Below are positions 42,680 to 51,972 of a DNA stretch of 64,000 nt, piece by piece (the stretch's first letter is position 1; each line of letters opens with the position of its first letter). Below the pieces are notes generated by a model. That model was not told the origin of the DNA. It ran no database searches and saw nothing but the letters and a program-made list of their open reading frames with translations. A program made the translations under genes and the position numbers. Origin of the DNA: Spirochaetia bacterium (lineage in GTDB: Bacteria > Spirochaetota > Spirochaetia > Sphaerochaetales > Sphaerochaetaceae); contig JAKVOU010000001.1 in assembly GCA_022482625.1 (NCBI GenBank), positions 2,838,784 to 2,902,783 of the forward strand, read 5' to 3'.

Positions 42680-45568
42680 TTATTTTCGCTTGACGATAAA
42701 CGTTTTGATTTCAAAGGGATGATATACTGGTGAAGTTGGTGGGCATGGACGTTCCAACATATCAGTTTCGGTCAGTGATGTTGCATCCAGACTAGAGTCC
42801 AGTTCAAGAATTCCTTCTGCATATGTTCCTGTCGTTTCTCTGATCCTGAAAGCGATACACTGGCGATTTTCTGCTATTTTGACCGTTTCAACTACCAGAT
42901 GATTGCTTCCCTTGATGCTGATCAACGGTACAAATGTTTGCTTGCTTGGCCTCAACGGGTTGTTGATGACGGCAGCTTCGGATAGGACCGCAGGCAGACC
43001 TTTATCAGTAATATAGATGGAATAACTGAATACCTGTATTCCTCTGTCTGCAGTATCGTCGGGAGCTGTCGGACTACGTAGCAACGTAACTCCGATGACA
43101 CCTTGTTTGGCATGATAGCCGAATTTGCTGTCGGTGATCAGAACACAGCAGAGATCGTCATCACGTACCATAGCATATTGTCTGCCAGGAACTTCAAACA
43201 TTGCTCTCTCAAAGGAAGTATTTTCTGTTGTATTCCGGCAAACAAAACCGAATGGAATGTCAAATATGGCTTCGCACGATTCAATAGCTACAGGAAATAT
43301 AGCTTGGAACATCCTGTGCTTTTCCTTCCAATCGACTGTAGTCTTGAAGTCAATGCGTGCCTTGTCAGCATGGACAATCATTTCTTGTCGTATTGTTGAA
43401 TCTAAGCCTATTTTTCCTTGTCTGGTCATGTTGCAGTCCATTGGGCAGGCGACAGTATCAAGCTTGTCTACCATATCTTTTTCGATATCCCAGGCATCCC
43501 AGCCGATGGCATAATCTTCACCGAATAACAAGGTATTCCATCCTTTGCCATTTTTCCTCACCATTTCTTTCCCATGAAACAGGACACTGGAAAGTGTACC
43601 GTCAAAGGCAATGGCAATGGTTCCCCATGGAAGTCTGATACAATTATCTGTCAGGATAGCCGGGACTGTGGTAGCATGCTGGTCTATACCGGTTGCGTAA
43701 GGAGCAATACCCTCTGATGGGTATGGAGTAAGGTTCAGCATATACTTGCCTGGCTGTACGAGAGCAGAAAACATTTTTTCAAGTTGTGCTATAGCAGCTT
43801 GAAATGCAATCTTCATTTCCTTATACACAGTTGAAATACTACTGCCAGGTAAAATATCATGGAACTGACTGACTAGTACGGTCTGCCATACCTTGTCGAT
43901 TTCGTTAGTGAAATTTTCTGCCATTGTTTGGCTGATGGATTTTCGTGCATATGCATTGCAGAGCAAATATTCACAGTCGTGTAGTAAGGCTTCAAGTTTT
44001 CTATAATTGCTTTTGATGACAGCTTGAGTCGTATAGGTGCCGCGATGAAGTTCAAAATAAAGTTCTCCTTTGTAGATCGGGAGATTCTTGGATGTTGCAA
44101 ATACCTGATGCATCGATTGGGATAAAGAAGCCCATTTTACCTTAGGAAAACCTTCAAGATCTGTAAGTCGCTTCATTATTTCCAAATCATCCAAGGTGGT
44201 ACCGCCTCCGCCGTCACCTTCTCCGATGGTGCGGAACAGGACTGATTGTACATCTTTATGCTGCACATGGTTCCATGAAGAGGCAATCTCCACAGGGTTA
44301 TTTGTTCCTTCATAGCTTCCTTGGATCATGTGGGCCTTTATCCTTGAACCATCTATTCCTTCCCAGACAAACGTGTCATAAGGAAAACGGTTGGTATCGT
44401 TCCATCCAAGTTTGCTTGTGACAAAATAAGATACCCCGCATTTTACCAATAATTGCGGTAGATTACCGTTGAATCCGAATGAATCAGGGACAAAGAAAGT
44501 ATCACCCCAATAACCGGGGAATAATTTTTCTGTTATCCTACGGCCTTTGAGAAGATTTCTGATCAAACCTTCCCCGGAGGAAAGTACGCAGTCAGGTTCG
44601 ACAAGGCCGACACCATTGGGTTCCCATTGACCACTTTCGTAAGCCTTCAGTACTTTTCTATAAACTGAGGGATATTTTTTCTTGACTTCCAAAGTCTGAA
44701 GAGGCTGGGAGAACAGAAATGTGAACTGGGAATCCATGGCACAAAAAGAAGTCATATTGCACATTGTACGAGCTGCTTTACGTACCGTTTCAGCTTCAAC
44801 CCATAACCATTCGTGATCTAAATGGGCACTTCCAGTTGAAAGAATAATCGGAGCATAGGTACCGTTTTTTGCTTGTAGAAGCGGTGCAATGCGTTTTCTG
44901 ACTTCACGGGCCCGTTCTTCTCGATGAACAGGATTATCATCATAAAGTTCCATTTTGCTTAATGCATCATGCAACAATGAGATAGTCCGTTGATACAAAA
45001 ATGATTCCTTTGGAAAGGTTTCACATACACGTTGCAAAGTCAATACATCATAGTATAGTTGATAAGAATCCATATTCTTTTTCAGCATTTGGGCATGTGT
45101 AAACCATAGCGGATAAGCTTTCTTACGCATGGAAACCGTAGTTAGCAATCTGGCACCGCCATTGTCAATGGGATGGTATCCAGGAAATGGATATCCATCC
45201 CAAGCGCAGATAGCCAATTCAATGTGCTTTCCGTTCCAAGGCTGCACGTTGACGAATTCATGGAAAGGATTGATTGCTGCCTGTGGGACATTGTCGATAA
45301 AGACCATTGCATCGGTTTCTAAAGAGAGCATCAACCAGGGGTTTTCTATCGGAGGAACTGTATAGGCAGTGGTAAACCAAGTATCACAATGAGATTTTCC
45401 AAAGGCGTACGGGAAAACTAGTCCTTGCCAGTTTTCCTGCGGTCTCGGTGAACGTTCTGGAACAGTAATTGTTTTCCAATTCCAATCTATGTTGCAGGGT
45501 TCAAAACGCCGAGTACGGAGAACCTGTACATACTGTTCTATTCTCTTTTGGGTTTTGGCTGTTATCAT
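42680..45568 (-). CDS. Glycoside hydrolase family 38 alpha-mannosidase
   Basis: 962 residues, typical of bacterial GH38. The zinc-binding start of the catalytic domain is GSAHLDHEWLWVEAE (H249, D251), and the nucleophile Asp is D362 in FFVPDSFGFNGNLPQ. LVSQFHDILPGSSI, with the third zinc histidine, and FRTIGEGDGGGGTT follow. No signal peptide, so it acts in the cytoplasm on imported alpha-mannosides. It is the last gene of the minus-strand operon that starts with the sugar importer at 51778, 71 bases after the glycyl radical enzyme. GGGGGA precedes the ATG. Confidence 0.93.
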   Translation of the reverse strand: MITAKTQKRIEQYVQVLRTRRFEPCNIDWNWKTITVPERSPRPQENWQGLVFPYAFGKSHCDTWFTTAYTVPPIENPWLMLSLETDAMVFIDNVPQAAINPFHEFVNVQPWNGKHIELAICAWDGYPFPGYHPIDNGGARLLTTVSMRKKAYPLWFTHAQMLKKNMDSYQLYYDVLTLQRVCETFPKESFLYQRTISLLHDALSKMELYDDNPVHREERAREVRKRIAPLLQAKNGTYAPIILSTGSAHLDHEWLWVEAETVRKAARTMCNMTSFCAMDSQFTFLFSQPLQTLEVKKKYPSVYRKVLKAYESGQWEPNGVGLVEPDCVLSSGEGLIRNLLKGRRITEKLFPGYWGDTFFVPDSFGFNGNLPQLLVKCGVSYFVTSKLGWNDTNRFPYDTFVWEGIDGSRIKAHMIQGSYEGTNNPVEIASSWNHVQHKDVQSVLFRTIGEGDGGGGTTLDDLEIMKRLTDLEGFPKVKWASLSQSMHQVFATSKNLPIYKGELYFELHRGTYTTQAVIKSNYRKLEALLHDCEYLLCNAYARKSISQTMAENFTNEIDKVWQTVLVSQFHDILPGSSISTVYKEMKIAFQAAIAQLEKMFSALVQPGKYMLNLTPYPSEGIAPYATGIDQHATTVPAILTDNCIRLPWGTIAIAFDGTLSSVLFHGKEMVRKNGKGWNTLLFGEDYAIGWDAWDIEKDMVDKLDTVACPMDCNMTRQGKIGLDSTIRQEMIVHADKARIDFKTTVDWKEKHRMFQAIFPVAIESCEAIFDIPFGFVCRNTTENTSFERAMFEVPGRQYAMVRDDDLCCVLITDSKFGYHAKQGVIGVTLLRSPTAPDDTADRGIQVFSYSIYITDKGLPAVLSEAAVINNPLRPSKQTFVPLISIKGSNHLVVETVKIAENRQCIAFRIRETTGTYAEGILELDSSLDATSLTETDMLERPCPPTSPVYHPFEIKTFIVKRK

Positions 45569-45639
45569 TTTTCCCCCATGGATCTTATAAACAAATGTTT
45601 TGGGCTTACCATCGATGCTATTATCTTTTTTCTACAGTT

Positions 45640-47841
45640 TCAGCTGTTGACGATTCTATCGACGACAAGTTGTCGGAATTCTGGAGTAAGCATACAGAAG
45701 TATGCAGTAAAACCGGTAACACGGACAATAAGTTCAGGGTAAAGTTCCGGATGTTTGTTTGCTGCCAGAATGACATCTTTGTTTATTATGTTTACATTGA
45801 TTAATGTTCCACCCAGATCGAAATGGGTCAGGATAATGGTTTTGACGATTTCAACAGGATCACCACCCATGGTAGACGGGTCAAGTTCCAATTGCAGAGG
45901 TGCTGTATTTCCATAACCAGGCTGTACTGCTGCAATTGCAGTTGACATGGACAAGGACGCGGCATCATCGATAAAGTGAGGGACGGGATTGGCTCCATGG
46001 GTAATGGGATCGCCAAAACGTCTGCCATCAGGAGTGGCACCGACATCTCGACCGAATAAGTGCGATTTTGCCCATGAGAATAATCCTGGGATGAACTTGA
46101 GCTTATCATTGCTTTCCTTGATGACAAGATCTGAAAATGTATGTGAAATCTTGACAGCCCATGCTGTGCCTTCTTGGCTTGAACCATAGTGTTTGCTCCG
46201 ACTCATCATCAATCGTTGCTGTTCACCATCAATGCCTCGCCAGTTCGTCCTGAGTTGTACATCAAGTGTTTCCCAGTTTATCTTTTTTTCTTTTTCAATG
46301 CGTTGCTCAATGGCTGTAAAACTGTCACTGACCGTCCCTAGTCCTGCTGCATCAATCGCAAGGTTATAATACATTGCTCCACCTCCGCTGATGTCCAGAC
46401 CTCTTTCAATAGGACCATGGCTAAGCAGGTTCAATAGGAGCTCAGTTTCATTTTCAGGCTGAATCTTCAAATGAAATCTCATTGCTTCGGCAGTAATATG
46501 TACCGCTTTGGACAGATGTTCTGAAAATATTTTCCAAAGTAAAGCGACTGCAGGTTCTTTCTTTTTTGCTTGTTTCGTTCCTTTTATCTTCGGAATATAA
46601 GTTCCGATATCGCCGCCAAGTTCAGGGTATCCACATTCCCGCATCATTGTCTGCCAAGAAATTTCGAATATCTTGGCCATATTTATCTTGAACAAATCAT
46701 TCAGAGTATATTCCATACCAGGAAGGGACATCCAATTGCACCCGACCGCAATGCGTTGACGTGCCAGTTGCTTGTCGTAGCCTAATCTGCAGAAGCCATC
46801 AACTAAAGCATTGTCACCAGAAAACCTTGGCCATCCTTCTTTATATGTTACCAAAAGTCTCACCGCCTTGTCGAACAGGTGCATGTTCATTTTGTCATGT
46901 ACCCGAAGCGTCAGGTTCAGAGAAACGTTGATCTTTTCTGCTGCATCAAGAATTATATATGACAATTCACAAGTCTGATCATTTCCATTGGCATCGGGAC
47001 CACCGATTTGCCAATATGCGGGATCATTGACGAGGAAACAACCCATGAAATAGACTGCCTCTTCCCTATCGATAAGTTTGGCCTTGAGGTCATGGTCATA
47101 ATATGGTTCCAGCAATGTATCAAGTTGTCCACCTGCTCCGTCACGATTGAATGTACGGGAGACCAAATGAAACCAAATAATCCATTGCATTGCTTCTCTA
47201 AGTGTCTTTGGCTTATCGTTTAGGATATGTTCATTGACTTTTTTCTTTACCAGCAGTTCCTGTTTTTTCTGGGCATCTGATTCTGACTGAGCCAATTCAT
47301 CAAGTTTGTCGATGTGATGTTTGATCCACACCTGGATACTTTTTATTACTCTTTCATGACAATCATAGAAATGCTTTTTCTCTGGATATTTTTTTCTATA
47401 AAAATCAATTTTTTCAAGCAGCCCTTTCCAACCGAGTTCCAGGCCTATTCTGTAATCTGGACAGAAATGTGCATCAAAACCTATGCCTGCATCGATTTTG
47501 TAATAATCAATTTGCTTTTCCAATTCCGGAGGCATGAGAGACTGTTTGTATTTATGAGGACGCATTTTTGACAGGAAGTACATCCAACGTCCGGTAAAGG
47601 CATCATCATCGTCTATAAAAACATCGTGGTGTTCCAACAGATCACAGATATTGTCTGTCCAGCCATCTATACCATAGAAACTTCCGTCAGGATCGTTTGC
47701 AATGATATGCCATGCAAAGGTAGGAACGATCCGTCCATAATCATCTTCGTCCAGACAGCCCTCATACTCGTATTTCTCCTGGGTTTGCTGTATTTTTTTT
47801 TCTCTGAGTCTTCTGAGTCTCTGTGCATATATATCATTCAT
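45640..47841 (-). CDS. Glycyl radical enzyme with unusual active-site motif
   Basis: 733 residues. The glycyl radical loop is near the C-terminus: VRVTGFTAYF with radical Gly710. The thiyl cysteine is expected at Cys368 in AVGCNWMSLPG, in the family position between KEGWPRFSGDNA and GMEYTLNDL. Other family blocks: GQLDTLLEPYYDHDL, GGGAMYYNLAIDAAGLG and GATPDGRRFGDP. In known eliminases of the family the cysteine is followed by x-Glu; here it is Asn-Trp, so a different reaction is likely. It overlaps its activase gene by 8 bases. The start at 47841 follows AAGGAGTGG. Context between sugar importer and alpha-mannosidase suggests a sugar-derived substrate. Oxygen-sensitive. Confidence 0.9.
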   Translation of the reverse strand: MNDIYAQRLRRLREKKIQQTQEKYEYEGCLDEDDYGRIVPTFAWHIIANDPDGSFYGIDGWTDNICDLLEHHDVFIDDDDAFTGRWMYFLSKMRPHKYKQSLMPPELEKQIDYYKIDAGIGFDAHFCPDYRIGLELGWKGLLEKIDFYRKKYPEKKHFYDCHERVIKSIQVWIKHHIDKLDELAQSESDAQKKQELLVKKKVNEHILNDKPKTLREAMQWIIWFHLVSRTFNRDGAGGQLDTLLEPYYDHDLKAKLIDREEAVYFMGCFLVNDPAYWQIGGPDANGNDQTCELSYIILDAAEKINVSLNLTLRVHDKMNMHLFDKAVRLLVTYKEGWPRFSGDNALVDGFCRLGYDKQLARQRIAVGCNWMSLPGMEYTLNDLFKINMAKIFEISWQTMMRECGYPELGGDIGTYIPKIKGTKQAKKKEPAVALLWKIFSEHLSKAVHITAEAMRFHLKIQPENETELLLNLLSHGPIERGLDISGGGAMYYNLAIDAAGLGTVSDSFTAIEQRIEKEKKINWETLDVQLRTNWRGIDGEQQRLMMSRSKHYGSSQEGTAWAVKISHTFSDLVIKESNDKLKFIPGLFSWAKSHLFGRDVGATPDGRRFGDPITHGANPVPHFIDDAASLSMSTAIAAVQPGYGNTAPLQLELDPSTMGGDPVEIVKTIILTHFDLGGTLINVNIINKDVILAANKHPELYPELIVRVTGFTAYFCMLTPEFRQLVVDRIVNS

Positions 47842-48727
47842 GTTTCCACTCCTTGTCTGCGACAGCCTGTAGCTTTGCCAAATGTCCTGCATCATAGAAT
47901 TCAGTATTCTGATAGTTGCACGCTATGCCGAATTGTCGGTATTTTGACAATCCTAAAGGATGATATGGTAACAGACGGTAATTTATGACATGATGCAAAC
48001 CGGCAACGAATGAAGCAATTTCCTGTACTTCTTCAATTGAATCATTTACTCCTTCTATGATTGGGGTACGGATAATAAGAGAAGCTCCGTATGTATCCAA
48101 TTGACGAAGATTTTCCATGATCCTTACATTGTCCAATCCTGTCCATTTCTTATGAAGGGTAGGGTTTGCCAATTTCAGATCAACCATATAGCAACCTACC
48201 AAACCAAGACTCTTTGAAAGCCAAGGTTCAAAAGGTATTGCTCCGTTTGTCTGAACAATTGTGTCTATATTCTTTTGTTTCAAAAGTCTGAGGCACTTAA
48301 CTAAAAAGTCACCTTGGAGAAAAGGTTCTCCTCCTGAAAATGTAATACCGCCTCTTGAACGTCTGAAGTATGGTTCATCCTGCATTACTTCATTTACCAA
48401 AGTACTTGGTTCGTAGTATTTCCCTGATAAGGAAAAGACTTGTTCTGGGCAGATGTCAATACATTTTCCACATTTTGTACAAGTTGTCCGATTAATTGAA
48501 ATTATCTTATTACTATAACTGAGTGAACGGGTAGGACAGATTTCCGTACATTGCAGGCAACCGGTACAACGTTCTGGCAAAAGGCCAAGTAAAACTTCTG
48601 CAGACAACGCTTCTGGATTATGACACCAAGGGCAATGCATGTTGCATCCTTTGAGAAAAACTGTTGTTCTGATACCTGGTCCGTCCTCCGTTGAAAAACG
48701 TTGGATTTTACTGATAAGTCCTTGCAT
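47834..48727 (-). CDS. Glycyl radical enzyme activase (radical SAM)
   Basis: 297 residues. The radical SAM motif C-x3-C-x2-C is at 28-35 (KGCNMHCPWCHNPE). It is followed by two ferredoxin-type 4Fe-4S motifs, CTGCLQCTEICP and CTKCGKCIDICP, the insertion that marks activases of the dehydratase and decarboxylase type rather than of pyruvate formate-lyase. GGITFSGGEPFLQ is the SAM-binding GGE motif. It would abstract hydrogen from Gly710 of the neighbouring enzyme, with which it overlaps by 8 bases. The start at 48727 follows AGGAG; the frame extends further upstream but only into the permease gene. Confidence 0.95.
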   Translation of the reverse strand: MQGLISKIQRFSTEDGPGIRTTVFLKGCNMHCPWCHNPEALSAEVLLGLLPERCTGCLQCTEICPTRSLSYSNKIISINRTTCTKCGKCIDICPEQVFSLSGKYYEPSTLVNEVMQDEPYFRRSRGGITFSGGEPFLQGDFLVKCLRLLKQKNIDTIVQTNGAIPFEPWLSKSLGLVGCYMVDLKLANPTLHKKWTGLDNVRIMENLRQLDTYGASLIIRTPIIEGVNDSIEEVQEIASFVAGLHHVINYRLLPYHPLGLSKYRQFGIACNYQNTEFYDAGHLAKLQAVADKEWKHE

Positions 48728-48735
48728 TGTTGCTC

Positions 48736-49554
48736 CTATTTCAATGTTTGTCCGAACATGCCAGCAATGAATGTTTTCTGGAAAATCAGAAATACTGCAA
48801 CTGGTGGAAGCGTCATAAGAATGCCCATTGCGGTAAGTCCACCCCAATTGGTACCCCATGTTCCGATAAATGACAGAATTGCTTGGGCAAGGACTCGTTT
48901 GTCAGGAGATGTTGTCAGTGCATAGGAAAAAGTATATCCATTCCAACAAGAGATAAATATATAGATTATGACGGAGACAATACCCGGGCGAATCATTGGT
49001 ACCGTAACTCTGAACAAAGTACCGAAAGGTCCCAGTCCGTCAAGCAAAGCTGCTTCTTCGATAGTCTTTGGTGTGTTTGCTATGAAATTCCGTATCATCC
49101 AGATGGCGAGAGGAAGACTGAAAACGATGTTTACCACGACGACCCCTGATATTGTGTTGTACAATCCTATCCTATTGAAATAAGCAACCAAAGGGACCAA
49201 TATGGCTGTAGCAGGTAACATAGGAAGAACAAGGAAGCAAATGCCAAGCAGGTCTCTACCCTTGAAAGTAAATCTAGCGAGTGCAAAGGCTGATAACAGG
49301 GCTACAGGAATTGTGAATACTATGGTTCCTAATGAAACCTTAAGGCTGTTTGCAAAATATACAAGGATTTCCTTCTTGTGAAAAATCTCGATATAGTGGC
49401 TGCCAGTAAGATGTTTTGGTAAAAAACCATAGTCATATTTCGGTGTCAAAGACATTTTCAGTCCCCATAACAGGGGAAACAGTGCAAATAGTGCAATAAG
49501 TATGTAAAGTAAAAACCTGATTGATTGTCTGAGAAGTTTATGTCTGCTATTCAT
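48736..49554 (-). CDS. CUT1 sugar ABC transporter permease (MalG-like)
   Basis: 272 residues with six membrane segments. The ATPase-contact loop EEAALLDGLGPFGTLFRVTV is in the usual C-terminal place, and the N-terminus MNSRHKLLRQSIRF resembles MalG/UgpE-type permeases. Together with the next gene it forms the membrane channel of an oligosaccharide importer. Its start follows AAGGAG and overlaps the preceding gene's stop by 8 bases. No ATPase gene is in the operon, so a shared MsmK/UgpC-type ATPase elsewhere is likely. Confidence 0.93.
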   Translation of the reverse strand: MNSRHKLLRQSIRFLLYILIALFALFPLLWGLKMSLTPKYDYGFLPKHLTGSHYIEIFHKKEILVYFANSLKVSLGTIVFTIPVALLSAFALARFTFKGRDLLGICFLVLPMLPATAILVPLVAYFNRIGLYNTISGVVVVNIVFSLPLAIWMIRNFIANTPKTIEEAALLDGLGPFGTLFRVTVPMIRPGIVSVIIYIFISCWNGYTFSYALTTSPDKRVLAQAILSFIGTWGTNWGGLTAMGILMTLPPVAVFLIFQKTFIAGMFGQTLK

Positions 49555-50413
49555 AGATACTCTCCTTCAACAATACTTTCAGGTACAAGCTCATGAAGAC
49601 AAGGCTGATCAGAATAAGAATCATACCGATTGCAGCTCCGATGTTAAGATCAAAGTTGACAAATGAGCTTTTGAACAACCTGACGGCAAGCGTTTCCGTA
49701 GAGTATCCTGGTCCACCTTTTGTCAGGGCGTACACGGATTCAGAATCCTGAAGTGTCCAGATGGTGACCATCAGGACTCCTATGCACAACTGGTTTGCAG
49801 TCAGAGGTAATGTCAGATAAAAGAAACTTTTTACTTTTCCTGCACCGTCGATTTTTGCTGCTTCATAGAACTCATTCGGAATAGTTGACATACCTGCGGC
49901 AAGAAAAAGCATTATGAAGGGAAAAGATCTCCAGAAGCTATGCAGGATCATGACAATCAGGGCGTACCGTCCGTTATTAAGTATGTATACATCATGTCCA
50001 GCAAAGAATTTGACAATCAGATGGATAAGTCCCATGTCAGGATCCAGCATAGAACGCACCATAAGCGTGCTCACCACGGGTGCAGAAATCCAAGGAATTA
50101 GATATAAACTCCGAAAGAACCTGGATAAACCACTGTCTTTGGTAATCAATAGGGCAGTTGCATATGCCATCGGTATCGTAAGACAGATATTACTGAGTAC
50201 ATATATCAAAGAAATTTTCAGGTTGGTGAAGAATCTGTTTCCCTCGTGGAACAACTGGCTGTAATTCAAGAGACCGACAAAGCTTGTTGCGCCTGACAAG
50301 CTGGTCTTTTCCAAACTCATATAGATTCCAGCTAAGAGAGGCCCGACAAGAAAAACAACCAGCAGCAAGAATGCGGGGAGCAAAAATATGAATGGTGTGT
50401 GCTTCTGTATCAT
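49547..50413 (-). CDS. CUT1 sugar ABC transporter permease (MalF-like)
   Basis: 288 residues with six membrane segments. The loop YEAAKIDGAGKVKSFFYLTL in the C-terminal half contacts the ATPase. TPFIFLLPAFLLLVVFLVGP opens the protein, and GGPGYSTETLAVRLFK is the typical MalF/UgpA C-terminal block. It lies 6 bases downstream of the binding-protein stop. Confidence 0.93.
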   Translation of the reverse strand: MIQKHTPFIFLLPAFLLLVVFLVGPLLAGIYMSLEKTSLSGATSFVGLLNYSQLFHEGNRFFTNLKISLIYVLSNICLTIPMAYATALLITKDSGLSRFFRSLYLIPWISAPVVSTLMVRSMLDPDMGLIHLIVKFFAGHDVYILNNGRYALIVMILHSFWRSFPFIMLFLAAGMSTIPNEFYEAAKIDGAGKVKSFFYLTLPLTANQLCIGVLMVTIWTLQDSESVYALTKGGPGYSTETLAVRLFKSSFVNFDLNIGAAIGMILILISLVFMSLYLKVLLKESIYE

Positions 50414-50419
50414 AATATT

Positions 50420-51778
50420 CTATTGTCCCTGGTATTTCGAATTGAATTCGTTTTGTGCATCAAGTAAAATGGCGGGAATATCAGTTTTTTTGCCAGTCAT
50501 ACAACGTTGCAAAGCAGCAGAAACGATATCAGCCAATTCTCCATAATGTGCACTTTCCGGCATTGGGCGTCCATTTTCAATCGCCTTATAATATGCCTTG
50601 AAGTATGGGGTTTGATATTTTGGTTGTTGCCATACTGATTTCTTAATGGGGAGACCAGCATCAGGATAAGTAGAAAGATCTGCTTTGTTCAGCATATAGT
50701 CGATGAATTTCCATGCGGCATCTTTATTTTTACTCTTTGCATACATGGACACATCCCAGCTATTGGTAAATCCAGCTCCTCCGTTTGTCGGGTAAGGGAA
50801 TACACCGACTTTAGTCATTTCACCTTCTGGTGTTGCAGGGAACAGACCTTTTACCAATCCATTCTCTTCCAGTGCATTGAGCCAGAAAGAACCCCAGCCG
50901 AATGCGATGGCAATCTTTCCTTGCAATACTCCATCATAGACATTGCGGTTGTAAGTGGTTACCGTTGAGGATGGTGATACAATTTTATACGTATTTACCA
51001 TATCCCACAAAAGTGTTGCAGCCTTTATGCCTGGTTCTTCTGCGAATATTGCCTTTTTTGTTGTCGTATCAAAAAGTTTTCCACCATATCCCCAGACAAG
51101 TGGTGCAAATGTTACTTCAATAGTGCCACGGTCAGGTCCCAATGCGACACCCAAACCCCATTGATCAATTGACCCATCACCGTCTTTATCTATGGTAAGT
51201 TTCTTTGCATCAGCAATCAGTTCATCCATTGTAGAAGGTGGCGTGTTGGGATCCAATCCTGCGGCCTTGAACATCTCTTTGTTGTATAGTGCAATACGAG
51301 AGTGACTGCCAAGAGGTATACCAATCTGTTTTCCTCCTTGCTTACCCTGTTTGTATGTTGAGGCCCAGTCAATTTCATCAAGCTGATTTTGTGTCCAGTT
51401 CTTTTGTAAATAGGGATTCAGGTCTTCAAGATCACCGACGGCGGCATGCTGAGGAAGTAACTGCGGTGTGGATAGCAGTACATCATGTGAAGTAATTCCA
51501 GAACGGAAATCTGACATTATCTTAATATCTATCTCATCCCATTTGAATTGTTCAAATGCAACCTCAATATTAGGATTTTCCTTTTCGAAACCAGCTTTGA
51601 CTTGCTGGAACCATTTGTAACCCGTCATTTCTCCTTCTTCCATCGAATCATAGAAATGAGCAACGTGCAGAACTGTCTTTCCCTGTGAGGTCTGTTCCTC
51701 TGTGCCATTGCTCCACGCAAGGCCACAAGAAGCAAACACTGCTAGGGAGACTAACATGATTCTGTGAAAATTTTTCAT
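50420..51778 (-). CDS. CUT1 sugar ABC transporter substrate-binding protein
   Basis: 452 residues. A signal peptide (MKNFHRIMLVSLAVFASCGLAWS) and mature start NGTEEQTSQGK are followed by a family-1 solute-binding protein (VEVAFEQFKWDEIDIKI region, KQIGIPLGSHSRIALYNKEM, WDVSMYAKSKNKDAAWKFID). It should bind a mannose-containing oligosaccharide, judged from the two GH38 genes around it. The ATG at 51778 has GGAGGAG upstream. It is the first gene of the operon importer-importer-importer, activase, glycyl radical enzyme, alpha-mannosidase, divergent from the second GH38 gene. Confidence 0.92.
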   Translation of the reverse strand: MKNFHRIMLVSLAVFASCGLAWSNGTEEQTSQGKTVLHVAHFYDSMEEGEMTGYKWFQQVKAGFEKENPNIEVAFEQFKWDEIDIKIMSDFRSGITSHDVLLSTPQLLPQHAAVGDLEDLNPYLQKNWTQNQLDEIDWASTYKQGKQGGKQIGIPLGSHSRIALYNKEMFKAAGLDPNTPPSTMDELIADAKKLTIDKDGDGSIDQWGLGVALGPDRGTIEVTFAPLVWGYGGKLFDTTTKKAIFAEEPGIKAATLLWDMVNTYKIVSPSSTVTTYNRNVYDGVLQGKIAIAFGWGSFWLNALEENGLVKGLFPATPEGEMTKVGVFPYPTNGGAGFTNSWDVSMYAKSKNKDAAWKFIDYMLNKADLSTYPDAGLPIKKSVWQQPKYQTPYFKAYYKAIENGRPMPESAHYGELADIVSAALQRCMTGKKTDIPAILLDAQNEFNSKYQGQ

Positions 51779-51805
51779 AATAATCTCCTCCATTTATTTT
51801 TTTTA

Positions 51806-51879
51806 AACTCAGTTAAAATTATTGTATCGATTTTAATTTTCTGTCAAGTTAAAATATACCAATCTAAAAAACTTAGTTA
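51806..51879. promoter_or_regulatory. Divergent control region with two AACTNAGTT palindromes
   Basis: The palindrome AACT-N-AGTT occurs twice, at 51806-51814 (AACTCAGTT) and 51870-51878 (AACTTAGTT), each followed by A. They are 64 bases apart in a very AT-rich 194-base region between the importer operon and the second GH38 gene. ROK/NagC-type regulators bind AT-rich palindromes, and such a regulator is encoded 2.8 kb downstream. Confidence 0.45.
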
Positions 51880-51972
51880 TTATTTCTTGTATTATAAATA
51901 ATAATATTTATATATTGACATGCACATAATTTCAATATAAACTTAATGAATATAAATTAAAAGGAAAAAGTG

